The notes under the pieces are model-generated. The model saw only the letters and a program-made list of their open reading frames with translations, searched no databases and was not told the origin of the DNA. A stretch of DNA of 64,000 nt. It comes from CAYNQN01 sp964530525. Its GTDB lineage: Bacteria > Actinomycetota > Acidimicrobiia > Acidimicrobiales > Acidimicrobilacustridaceae. Shown piece by piece: positions 16,551 to 24,287 of the stretch (position 1 is the stretch's first letter; each line of letters begins with the position of its first letter). The position numbers and the translations under genes are program-made. The stretch covers positions 5,354-69,353 of the forward strand of contig CAZHBH010000003.1 in the NCBI GenBank assembly GCA_964530525.1, in the 5' to 3' direction.

Positions 16551-18458
16551 TCAGGCGGCGATCTTCAGCGCCCGAGCGCCTGTAATGAGAGATTGGACGA
16601 GTTCAGGGACCTCTCCCTGCGCGTGGAGTGCTGCTTCTTGATAGGTCGCATGGTCCTTGCCGCTATATCCGAGACCGTCTTCTATTAGCGCCTCCTTCGC
16701 CTCTGCCCATGCTGGCCACATCTCCTCGAGGGCTTGTTCTAGGCCACCATCGACGAATGTAAAGTTCGTAGCGACGCGACTGACGGGCCAGTCCAGTTCC
16801 GGGAGATTGAAAAAGCGTAGAAGTCTCCGATTCCAATCGATGGAGTCCTTGACGGAACCGGATAGCTTCTTTGCACGAACCTCGTCACCTCGGGACTCTA
16901 CATCGGCCAATTCGTCCCGAAGGTGTGAATCGTTGTCCGCCACGAGATATACCGGGATGCCAATCTCGTCGAAGATTACGTAGGGCAAGAGGAGTCGTGT
17001 CTTGCCACCAGCCTCACCGATGAAGATGCCGTCCAACAGGAGTGGTACAGATTCCTTGGTCGCGGCACCGGTCAAGACGGCGCGATCTGTGCTGCCCTCG
17101 ACGAGAAGTACCACGTCAGCAAAGAATCCTTCTCCAAGCGCACCCAAGCAGACACCATCGAGTTGGCGCTGGATTGATTCTGGATCGATGAAAGTATCCA
17201 ATCGTCGGACGACGTCGCCGACGCTCGAGCCCCGCACGATGACCCTCCCTTTGTTTCCAGACTGACGGGTCACGCGCCGAATCTGGTGAAACGACTTCGC
17301 TTCGATGAAGTATGGGCTGTGCGTCGCGTAGGTGACCTGGACACCCTTAGTTGCGTCCTCAGCGAGACCACGAAGCACAGCTGCGAACGATCTTGCTTGA
17401 AGTGGGTGCTGGTAGAGCTCGGGCTCTTCGATGGCTAGACACATGACTCCGTGGGTTGCCTCACGTCTCCCACGCTCAGCCAGCATCTTCAAGGCGGCGA
17501 TCAGCAAGGCACGCTGAAATCCATGGCCCTGCCGCTCGACTCGCGTCTCAAGAGTGGAATCAAGAACCGCTACGTCAAATTGTACGCGCTGAGGCTTAAG
17601 TGGCTCTGACCGAGGAGTGACGGCCACGGCACGGCCCGTCGCGAACTCACTGACTGCTGTCGTCAGCTCTGATGACAACTGGTCCAGTTGCTCCGACAGC
17701 AATCGGTTCTCGATCTCTGTCTGTGTTTTACCGAAGTTTTTGACTAGATCTGCGATTTCCGCATCTACCTTCGTTCGATCGATTGCCTGCTCCAGGATCC
17801 GACCGATCACGGCGGTGCGTGAATCCGTCGTCTCCTCGGCAGCGCGGAGGTCGGCTGACACGAAGATGAAGTCGAAGAGCCCGGACATCAAGGCTTGGCC
17901 AGCGAAGCCGAAGAAATGGGACGTACTCTCGACGTCCGCGTCAGCGAGTTGATTCGGATGCTCCTGCTCCCACTCCGTCATCAGTTGGGACATGGCGGCA
18001 TCGGTGGACCATGTAGGCAGCTCAAGTTCAGGCCTGTCAGCGCGAAGCGTTTGCCACAGACGCTTGCGTTCCGCCGCCGACCCGCCTGCGCGGACGGTGT
18101 CAAATCCCGCGAATGTCCGTCCGCGCCCGAAGATTTTGTCTTCGCCGTCGTGCCACCGTCTCCATAAGGTGACCGACTCGGCTGACGGAGGCGCGTACTT
18201 GCCCAAATGGCTCCGATCGTCGTCAGTAAGATGGTCGAACGTCACTTCGACCAGGACCACGCGCTCTGGATCGCGCTGGAAGACATCGTCCAAAGATAGA
18301 GACGAGCCCTTCGTTCCGTTGAAGAACCAGTCGAGTGCTCGGAGGATTGATGACTTCCCTGCACCGTTCGGACCTAGGAAGGTCGTGACTGCATCGAATC
18401 CTACCTCGATGTCCTCCAGGCCACGGAAGTTCTTGATGCGTAGCGAAGCGATCCTCAC
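16551..18458 (-). CDS. OLD-family ATPase/TOPRIM nuclease
   Basis: 635-aa protein. The N-terminal SMC/ABC-like ATPase has IKNFRGLEDIEV and Walker A GPNGAGKS (residues 29-36). The ABC signature and Walker B region follow around residues 310-350 (MCLAIEEPELYQHPLQARSF, with catalytic Glu). The C-terminal TOPRIM domain has Glu454 (LLVEGSTD) and the DxD pair Asp508/Asp510 (YLVADNDS). This order is that of OLD nucleases, including the GajA-type defence effectors. The GTG start follows GGGGGATGGA. It lies 149 bp downstream of, and co-oriented with, a PD-(D/E)XK gene, and no helicase (GajB) partner is present. Lower GC than the backbone suggests transfer. Confidence 0.85.
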   Translation of the reverse strand: MRIASLRIKNFRGLEDIEVGFDAVTTFLGPNGAGKSSILRALDWFFNGTKGSSLSLDDVFQRDPERVVLVEVTFDHLTDDDRSHLGKYAPPSAESVTLWRRWHDGEDKIFGRGRTFAGFDTVRAGGSAAERKRLWQTLRADRPELELPTWSTDAAMSQLMTEWEQEHPNQLADADVESTSHFFGFAGQALMSGLFDFIFVSADLRAAEETTDSRTAVIGRILEQAIDRTKVDAEIADLVKNFGKTQTEIENRLLSEQLDQLSSELTTAVSEFATGRAVAVTPRSEPLKPQRVQFDVAVLDSTLETRVERQGHGFQRALLIAALKMLAERGRREATHGVMCLAIEEPELYQHPLQARSFAAVLRGLAEDATKGVQVTYATHSPYFIEAKSFHQIRRVTRQSGNKGRVIVRGSSVGDVVRRLDTFIDPESIQRQLDGVCLGALGEGFFADVVLLVEGSTDRAVLTGAATKESVPLLLDGIFIGEAGGKTRLLLPYVIFDEIGIPVYLVADNDSHLRDELADVESRGDEVRAKKLSGSVKDSIDWNRRLLRFFNLPELDWPVSRVATNFTFVDGGLEQALEEMWPAWAEAKEALIEDGLGYSGKDHATYQEAALHAQGEVPELVQSLITGARALKIAA

Positions 18459-18607
18459 TCCATCCCCCTCTCGTCAGAAAATCACACCAGTGTGATCCGA
18501 CAGCTCCGAACGTGCAACAGCTGGGGAAGATTCCAAGAGAAGGGGCACTTCGGGACTGCCCGTACGTGCAGCGAGGAGGGTGACGCCCAGCTGGTGGAGG
18601 GCGGGAG

Positions 18608-20050
18608 TTAGAGATTCGATGCTGATGGGGGTTTACGAGCGTCGACAAGCGTACTCTTGAGATCGAGCCCGAGTTTATTGCCGAGTTCCCGCGTGCGCAG
18701 GGGCAGCGTCGTTCGTCGTTGACCTACGTCTGAGTTCCGCCGATGGCTTCGATATTGGATCGCGACGAATCGACCCACTGAACAACGGTCTGACTCAAGG
18801 TAGGAGGTCAGCTGATGTTCCAGCCCATTCCAGAACTTGCCATTGTGGAGTTTCTTAATCTCAAGCAGCGCACGGTTCTCATACCCACTGGAGAACTTGA
18901 AGTCGACTGGCCCGCGGCCAAGATCTACCTCGCGGTCGAGGACGATGTTGTGGGCGATGCAACGTGATTCAGCGAGAGCTCGGAAAAGGAGTTGAGCAGC
19001 TTCTTCATCCTTAGGGGTGCTATCATCATTGATCAGTCCATACCAGCCCCGTCGTTGTTCTACGAAGTGTTTGAAGTCCTTGATTAGCGAATCGATGAAC
19101 GAGACGAAGGCTGGCTCATCTGTCACAGGAGCAAGGCTGAGTGGTGATTCGGCAGCGTAGGCCTGTGCGTGGCGAAGCCAGTTGTAGATGCCCATGGGGT
19201 CCTGCTCGAGGTCATAGGGATCGGGGCTAATTCCCTCCCGCGCTCGGGTCCAGTTTTGGACCGCCTCAGGGTCGCGTCGTGCGAGATCGACGATGTCTTT
19301 TTTCCTCACATTGGATGAGATGTCGTAGTTGAGGTCAGCTCGGAGCTGTACAGCCTCCGAACTGGCCCAGAAGTCGTACGCATCGAGGCTGGGCAGCTTT
19401 CTGAGGAATCGCCTTGGCGTCAGGATCACGGGTAAGCCATTCTCCGGGTTGGTTGGCAACCTCACCTCGACAGGGTCCCAACGTAGGTATGTCGCATTGA
19501 ACGCGCCTCGATCGATTCGATGCGGTTCCGTGGCAATCCCGTGCCGCGACACCACTGTGATGGTGTACCTCGTGAACCTCTCGATGAGAACATTGCAGAC
19601 GAGGTCGGAAATGCGGTCGCGCCCAATGCCTTCATTGAGAACCCCGAGGGTCTCGAAATGTGCAAGGTTCTCGATGCCTCTGTTGATCGAAAGCTCCATA
19701 GCTTCGCAGATACGCCGGGCATTGCCACGACCACTGCCAGATCCGCTGGTTCCGCTGTCAGTGAATCCGAGGCAGAACGGCCGTGGTTCGGGGAAGCGGA
19801 GAAGTTCCAGAGCCTTAGTCCGTTCCGGTGCGGAGGGTGTCTGTATCGTGTTCCCGACCATGTGGAACACGATGTTGAAGTAGGCAATCAGTTCAGCGTG
19901 AGCGCGGGCCCACAACTCCCCATCGTCCTTGAAGATTAGGAACGGATCTACGAACAACCGCGTGTCGGCACCGAGGATGGGGTCGAACCAGTCGTCGTCT
20001 TCTTCTATGAGTTCGATACCGAAGTAGTTTGAGAAGTAGTTTGCCGCCAT
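18608..20050 (-). CDS. PD-(D/E)XK (RecB-like) nuclease-domain protein paired with OLD
   Basis: 480-aa protein with a conserved-looking N-terminus (NYFSNYFGIELIEEDDDWFD, then DTRLFVDPFLIF). GIGRDRISDLVCNVLIERF around residue 140 resembles a family of uncharacterised proteins I have seen near defence genes. The C-terminal nuclease core is visible: Asp383 in GPVDFKF, Glu397-x-Lys399 in LLEIKK, and Gln413-xxx-Tyr417 in HQLTSYL, the QxxxY mark of RecB-type nucleases. It is upstream of the OLD gene on the same strand, so an operon is likely. The targets are unknown. Confidence 0.7.
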   Translation of the reverse strand: MAANYFSNYFGIELIEEDDDWFDPILGADTRLFVDPFLIFKDDGELWARAHAELIAYFNIVFHMVGNTIQTPSAPERTKALELLRFPEPRPFCLGFTDSGTSGSGSGRGNARRICEAMELSINRGIENLAHFETLGVLNEGIGRDRISDLVCNVLIERFTRYTITVVSRHGIATEPHRIDRGAFNATYLRWDPVEVRLPTNPENGLPVILTPRRFLRKLPSLDAYDFWASSEAVQLRADLNYDISSNVRKKDIVDLARRDPEAVQNWTRAREGISPDPYDLEQDPMGIYNWLRHAQAYAAESPLSLAPVTDEPAFVSFIDSLIKDFKHFVEQRRGWYGLINDDSTPKDEEAAQLLFRALAESRCIAHNIVLDREVDLGRGPVDFKFSSGYENRALLEIKKLHNGKFWNGLEHQLTSYLESDRCSVGRFVAIQYRSHRRNSDVGQRRTTLPLRTRELGNKLGLDLKSTLVDARKPPSASNL

Positions 20051-20137
20051 CGACTGATCCTAGGTCTTTGGCTGCAATCATGAGGCTCATTGCGCGGGGA
20101 TCGCTGGGACGGCGATGAGACTCACCACAGCTCACTC

Positions 20138-20368
20138 TCAGCGCGACGTGGTGTCGCGCGGTGATGGTGGCCAGGTTGGGTGGATGCGGGATTGGTTGAC
20201 CCACTCGTCTATCTCGTCGGGGTCGAAGCGGATGAAGTGGCCAAGCTTGATGTAGGGGATGCGACGTTCGGCGATGAGGCGGCGGATGTAGCGGACTCGG
20301 ACGCCGAGGCGTACAGCGAGCGAGTGGACGTCGAGGAGCTTGTCGTCGGGGTTCTGGGTGGTCGTCAT
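20138..20368 (-). CDS. Excisionase/MerR-like small DNA-binding protein
   Basis: 76-aa helix-turn-helix protein (DVHSLAVRLGVRVRYIRRLI, then IPYIKLGHFIRFDPDEIDEW), the standard Xis/AlpA-like architecture. The ATG has AAGGA nine bases upstream. It lies 87 bp upstream of the PD-(D/E)XK gene in the same direction, so it could be a directionality factor for the integrase or a regulator of the nuclease operon. A second protein of this kind is at 29251. Confidence 0.8.
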   Translation of the reverse strand: MTTTQNPDDKLLDVHSLAVRLGVRVRYIRRLIAERRIPYIKLGHFIRFDPDEIDEWVNQSRIHPTWPPSPRDTTSR

Positions 20369-20713
20369 GAGGTTCCTTATTTGGTGTGGGCCATGGCCTC
20401 GCGGCCGTGGCACTCCGGTCCTGCCAGGAGAACAAGACGACGTCCTTGTTTCGGCACCTTCCAAGGCACCGGGATAGTCCCCGGTGGGCAGGGGGATTCC
20501 GATGAGAGGAGATCGAAGGTGCATCGGATCGATGGCTTTTGAGGCCGCTCGCGACCCCCGTGACCAGCGGTTGGGACGTCGACGAGGACGTGCACGGTGC
20601 CTCTACGGTGATATGTGGCATGACTCTCTAGGCCCCAGAGGGAACTTCCGCGTCGCGCAGGCTTCCGGGGTCGATCTAGCCTTCCAGACGCTGTGTCGGC
20701 GTGTTCCACCAAC
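20369..20713. other. Intergenic between divergent Xis-like and AbiEi genes
   Basis: About 345 bp. I see no supported gene. It must hold the promoter of the Xis-like gene on the minus strand; I could not assign its boxes with confidence. Confidence 0.4.
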
Positions 20714-20738
20714 GTGAGGTCTAAACTCACTTTTGTGA
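20714..20738 (+). promoter_or_regulatory. Overlapping inverted repeats at the AbiEi start
   Basis: GTGAG-N7-CTCAC (20714-20730) overlaps TCAC-TTTT-GTGA (20727-20738), and the second repeat ends inside the GTG start codon. A likely autoregulatory operator of the AbiEi gene placed over its transcription start, which would make the message leaderless. The composition resembles the TCACT/AGTGA operator of the other AbiE-like operon in the window. Confidence 0.5.
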
Positions 20739-21565
20739 AACGAGTTGACTTTGAGGGCCTGTGGGATCGGTTCCTTGCCGAGGGGCGGGGAGTTGTCACA
20801 ACCACCCAGCTCCGAGAGGAGACTGGGGCCAGCGCCGATGCCGTTCGGGCAGCCGCGGCCAACGCCGTGCGCAAGGGTCTTCTGTTCAGTCCCGCCAAGG
20901 GCCTCTACGTGCCCGTGCCCCCTAAGTACCGCAGTTGGGGCGTCATTCCTGCCGATCACTTCATCGACGCCATGATGAGCTACCTGGGCTGTGAGTACTA
21001 CGTGGGCTTCCTCTCAGCTGCAGCGCACTGGGGGGCGTCGCATCAAGCGGTGCAGGAGTACCAGGTTGTCGTCGATCGCCACGTGCGCGACCGCGACATC
21101 GGGCGAGTGCGGATGCGGTTCCACCGCATCCGCCGCCTCGATGAACGCGAAACGGTTCGCATCGCAGGCACTGAAGCAATGCTGACCGTGGCGAGCCCCG
21201 AGCAGTGCGCTGTGGACCTGGTGGAGCACCCCTCTTGGGGTGGAGGGCTCTCCAACGTCGCCACGGTGCTTGCCGAGCTGCCCAACCTCGACGCCGTGAA
21301 GTTGTCCTCTCTCGCCGCCCGCCGTCCCCGGCCCCTGGCGCAACGGCTCGGGTGGCTCCTCGACAGCGCCGAAGTCGGCGTCGATCTCGAACCTCTGGCT
21401 CAGCTCGCTCGTTTGAGTACCCGGTCCACGCTGCTCGATTCCCGCCAGCCTCGTGGTGGTGAGCGCGACGAGCGCTGGGGTGTCATCGTGAACACCCGAG
21501 TCGACCCCGACACGTGGTCCTCGGGATGGGGCCTGCGAAAGTCCAGACCGCTGGATTGCCCTTGA
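20735..21565 (+). CDS. AbiEi-family antitoxin/transcriptional regulator without AbiEii
   Basis: 276-aa protein with the AbiEi hallmarks: an N-terminal winged helix (TTTQLREETGASADAVRAA, RKGLLFSPAKGLYVPVPP), then HFIDAMMSYLGCEYYVGFLSAAA and HWGASHQAVQEYQVVVDR, and a C-terminal domain. AbiEi normally represses and neutralises AbiEii, a nucleotidyltransferase encoded next to it. No such gene is here; the next genes encode an MbcA/RES pair. Start: the GTG at 20735 gives the family N-terminus (KRVDF). An in-frame GTG 14 codons earlier would lie upstream of the operator and is less likely. Confidence 0.85.
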   Translation: MKRVDFEGLWDRFLAEGRGVVTTTQLREETGASADAVRAAAANAVRKGLLFSPAKGLYVPVPPKYRSWGVIPADHFIDAMMSYLGCEYYVGFLSAAAHWGASHQAVQEYQVVVDRHVRDRDIGRVRMRFHRIRRLDERETVRIAGTEAMLTVASPEQCAVDLVEHPSWGGGLSNVATVLAELPNLDAVKLSSLAARRPRPLAQRLGWLLDSAEVGVDLEPLAQLARLSTRSTLLDSRQPRGGERDERWGVIVNTRVDPDTWSSGWGLRKSRPLDCP

Positions 21566-21590
21566 AGTGAGTACGACGTATGATGTGACA
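21556..21590 (+). promoter_or_regulatory. Promoter of the MbcA/RES operon
   Basis: TTGCCC (21556-21561), 17 bp, TATGAT (21579-21584): a good sigma70-type pair overlapping the end of the AbiEi gene. The palindrome ATGTGACAT lies at the start-site side (21582-21590), suitable for autorepression. It suggests the toxin pair can be transcribed apart from abiEi. Confidence 0.5.
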
Positions 21591-21631
21591 TATCCACGAC
21601 ATTGCAACCGGCTTTTCTGCGACGAGGATTC

Positions 21632-21967
21632 ATGACCACTCTGACCTCACTACTTGACCACCTGTATGAAGGGGATGTGGTGGACACCGCGGATCTGGCG
21701 CGGGTCAGCGACACGAACCCACGGAGCGTGGCTCGTTGGAGGGCCGAAGCGGCTGCTCCGCGCCGGGACGCTGAGGAGCGACTGCTCGAGCTGCGCGCCG
21801 TCGTAGACCTGGCACGCAGGGTGATGAGAGATGACGCAGCCCGTCTCTGGATGCGGTCACCCAACCCCGATCTGGACTACGAGAAGCCGATCGATCTGGT
21901 TGCGGAAGGCCAGTACCAGCGAGTGATCGATCTTCTCCTCGCCTTGGCGGAGGGCGTCACCGCCTGA
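21632..21967 (+). CDS. MbcA/Xre-type antitoxin with DUF2384 toxin-binding domain
   Basis: 111-aa antitoxin of the RES-Xre (MbcTA) type. Residues 19-37 form the DNA-binding helix-turn-helix (TADLARVSDTNPRSVARW). The C-terminal helices end in LWMRSPNPDLDYEKPIDLVA and QRVIDLLLALAEG, the MbcA/ParS/Xre toxin-binding signature that plugs the RES active site. The ATG at 21632 follows GACGAGGA. The stop is one base from the toxin's ATG, so translation is coupled. Confidence 0.88.
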   Translation: MTTLTSLLDHLYEGDVVDTADLARVSDTNPRSVARWRAEAAAPRRDAEERLLELRAVVDLARRVMRDDAARLWMRSPNPDLDYEKPIDLVAEGQYQRVIDLLLALAEGVTA

Positions 21968-21968
21968 G

Positions 21969-22505
21969 ATGCCGTCGTTCGACTCTCGAAAGATCGGACG
22001 GTTGGCGGGCACGGCGCTGTCCTCCGTCGGCTACCGAAACCAAGCCCCCGGATTCGATCCTCGCAGCGGTGAGGGGGCACGACGTCGTGGCGGTCGGTTC
22101 AACCCGCCTCACAGCTATCCGGTCCTGTACTTGTGTACGACTCGTCCCTGCGTCGCGGCCGAGCTCACACGGCAGGCTGCGCGACAGGGCCTCAGCGTCA
22201 GCGACCTCTTGCCCCGCGAGCTTTGGGAGATCAGCGCCCCGCTCGTGAAGGTGCTCGACCTGACCGACGTGACCACGCGCGACGCGCTTGATCTGTCGAC
22301 ATCCGACCTCCTCCGCGACGACCACCGCTTCACCCAGGAGATCGGCGAAGCTGCCCATGAACATGGCTTCCAGGGCATCCGCTCCCCATCTGCCACTGGT
22401 GTTGATGATGTCCTCGCCGTCCTTCCCGAGAATCTCGCCGGGGTCGTGCTTGAGGTTGAACGAGTCGGAGAATGGCGAACCATCGAGGACTTCGAAGCTC
22501 TCTAG
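21969..22505 (+). CDS. RES-domain toxin (MbcT-like NAD+ phosphorylase/hydrolase)
   Basis: 178-aa toxin. The RES fold is recognisable from GGRFNPPHSYPVLYL (residues 41-55, with the R-F-N of the NAD pocket), AAELTRQA around Glu65, and EISAPLVKVLDLTD. Family members kill or arrest cells by degrading NAD+ and are held off by the adjacent Xre/MbcA antitoxin. The start ATG is one base after the antitoxin stop. Just downstream is the left flank of an IS256-type element. Confidence 0.9.
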   Translation: MPSFDSRKIGRLAGTALSSVGYRNQAPGFDPRSGEGARRRGGRFNPPHSYPVLYLCTTRPCVAAELTRQAARQGLSVSDLLPRELWEISAPLVKVLDLTDVTTRDALDLSTSDLLRDDHRFTQEIGEAAHEHGFQGIRSPSATGVDDVLAVLPENLAGVVLEVERVGEWRTIEDFEAL

Positions 22506-22717
22506 TCGCTCTAGCCAGCCCTTGTTATCAGCGCTCAGTGCTTTGTGCCTGATGTGAGGTCTCCGTGTCACTCATCCCTGAGACAGCGTATATAACCCTT
22601 AGTACCCAGTACTACTCGTCCAAGCAATGTGGCCACTATTCACCCATATAACTCTCCATTTTCCGTTGTATAAAAGGAGAAAGGACGGCACATATGCACT
22701 CTCCGAGAGTGCTATGT
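22506..22717. other. AT-rich flank upstream of the IS, with a 17-bp palindrome
   Basis: Notably AT-rich for this window. It holds a -10-like TATAAA (22669-22674), a ribosome-site-like AAGGAG and GAAAGGAC, and an ATG at 22695 whose frame is ended inside the IS after about 15 codons. The perfect palindrome GCACTCTC-C-GAGAGTGC (22696-22712) ends 5 bp from the IS. I read it as the start of a small gene, or a terminator, cut by the insertion. Confidence 0.4.
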
Positions 22718-24153
22718 GGGACTGTCCGACTGATTGTGTAAGTGGCGTGATCTGAGGGTCCGCGGCCTAGTGCCGTGGGCCAAGGAGGATCGCTGCGATG
22801 ACAACCACTACTTCTACATCGATGACACCGGCTCCCGGCAAGGGTCTGCGCCTGCCCCGTATGGTGACCAAGGTGGGCGACGAGGAAGCAATGGGCGCCT
22901 GGGCCGATGAGCTCGTCGAGCGGGCTCGAGCCGAAGGCGTGGAGCTCACCGGCGAGGACGGGCTGTTGACGGCTCTGGTTCGCCAGGTGCTCCAGACGGG
23001 CCTGGAGATCGAGATGACCGATCACCTCGGCTACGAACGCCACGACCCCGCTGGGCGAGGGTCGGGCAACTCCCGCAACGGGGCCTATCCCAAGACCCTC
23101 ATCACCGAGATCGGAAAGGTCGACCTCGCTGTTCCGAGAGATCGCAACGGCTCCTTCGAGCCGGCCACTGTGCCCAAGGGCCAGCGCCGCCTCGACGGGC
23201 TGACGGGTAACGTCACCTCGCTCTACGCGAAGGGCCTCAGCACCGGTGACATCCAGGCGCACCTGGCGGAGATCTACGACTGCGACATCTCCCGAGACAC
23301 CATTTCGCGCATCACCGATGCGGTGCTCGAAGACCTCGTCGCCTGGCAGAACCGGCCGCTGGATCGCATCCCGGTGATCTTGATCGACGCCATCGTGGTG
23401 AAGATCCGAGACGGCGCGGTGGCCAACCGCCCGATCTACGTGGCCATGGGCATCAACCTCGACGGTGAGCGAGACGTGCTGGGACTCTGGGTCGGGCCCA
23501 CCGGCGGCGAGGGAGCCAAGTTCTGGCTCAACGTGCTCACAGAGCTGCGCAACCGTGGCATCCACGACACCTTCATCGTGTGCTGTGACGGCCTCAAGGG
23601 CCTCCCCGAGTCCATCCGGGCCACCTGGCCGTTGGCCGAGGTCCAGCTCTGCGTTGTTCACCTCGTGCGCTCTTCTATCCGTTACACCTCCAAGAAGCAC
23701 TGGGGCCAGGTGTGCCGCGAGATGCGAGAGATCTACACCGCTCCGACGCTTGCTGCGGCAGAGGCCCGCTTCGGCGAGTTCTCCGACACCTGGCGCGAGA
23801 GATACCCCGCCATGGTGGAGACCTGGGAGCGGTCCTGGGCCGAGTTCGTCCCGTTCTTGGACTACCCGCCCGAGCTGCGCCAGGTCGTCTACACGACCAA
23901 CGCCATCGAGAGTCTCAACGCCCGGTTCCGAAAGGCCGTGCGACATCGGGGCCACTTCCCAACTGAGCAGGCGGCCTTGAAGGTCCTCTACCTCGTGGCG
24001 ATCGAGAGGAGGAAGAACCGCTCCAACCCCACCGGGAGGATCAACGGCTGGAAGCCGATCCTGAACGCACTGACCATCCACTACGGCGACCGCATCACCG
24101 CAGCTGCCTGACCATGACCGTCGCGTCGCTTACACAGAGAATCGGACAGTCCC
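22718..24153 (+). mobile_element. IS256-family insertion sequence
   Basis: 1436 bp. Terminal inverted repeats start GGGACTGTCCGA on both sides; the left end (22718 onward) and the reverse complement of the right end (ending 24153) also share GTGTAAG further in. One transposase gene fills the interior. The 8-bp flanks TGCTATGT and GAGTATGG do not match, so no target duplication survives. That points to a deletion or recombination after insertion. Confidence 0.88.
22798..24111 (+). CDS. IS256/Mutator-family transposase
   Basis: 437-aa DDE transposase. Seen: GLEIEMTDHLGYERHD near the N-terminus, SLYAKGLSTGDIQAHLAEIY, the first Asp in ILIDAIVVKI, the second in CCDGLKGLPE, the C/H motif around CVVHLVRSSIRY, and the Glu in TTNAIESLNARFRK. 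It is full length and intact, with AAGGAGG just upstream of the ATG, so it may still be active. Confidence 0.95.
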   Translation: MTTTTSTSMTPAPGKGLRLPRMVTKVGDEEAMGAWADELVERARAEGVELTGEDGLLTALVRQVLQTGLEIEMTDHLGYERHDPAGRGSGNSRNGAYPKTLITEIGKVDLAVPRDRNGSFEPATVPKGQRRLDGLTGNVTSLYAKGLSTGDIQAHLAEIYDCDISRDTISRITDAVLEDLVAWQNRPLDRIPVILIDAIVVKIRDGAVANRPIYVAMGINLDGERDVLGLWVGPTGGEGAKFWLNVLTELRNRGIHDTFIVCCDGLKGLPESIRATWPLAEVQLCVVHLVRSSIRYTSKKHWGQVCREMREIYTAPTLAAAEARFGEFSDTWRERYPAMVETWERSWAEFVPFLDYPPELRQVVYTTNAIESLNARFRKAVRHRGHFPTEQAALKVLYLVAIERRKNRSNPTGRINGWKPILNALTIHYGDRITAAA

Positions 24154-24287
24154 GAGTATGGAAGTGGAATCGCCTGGTATTGATCTCTAGCTCCGATCTT
24201 CTCTCATCACGGAGCTGGCGAATGGTGCCCCAGAGCCGCCGATAGGGGGATGCACTCGTCTCCCAGCAGGTGGGCGCGGGTCGGCCC

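Noticed and set aside
16551..20050. Gabija system
   Set aside because: The OLD protein resembles GajA but there is no GajB helicase next to it; the UvrD-like gene is about 40 kb away in the backbone.
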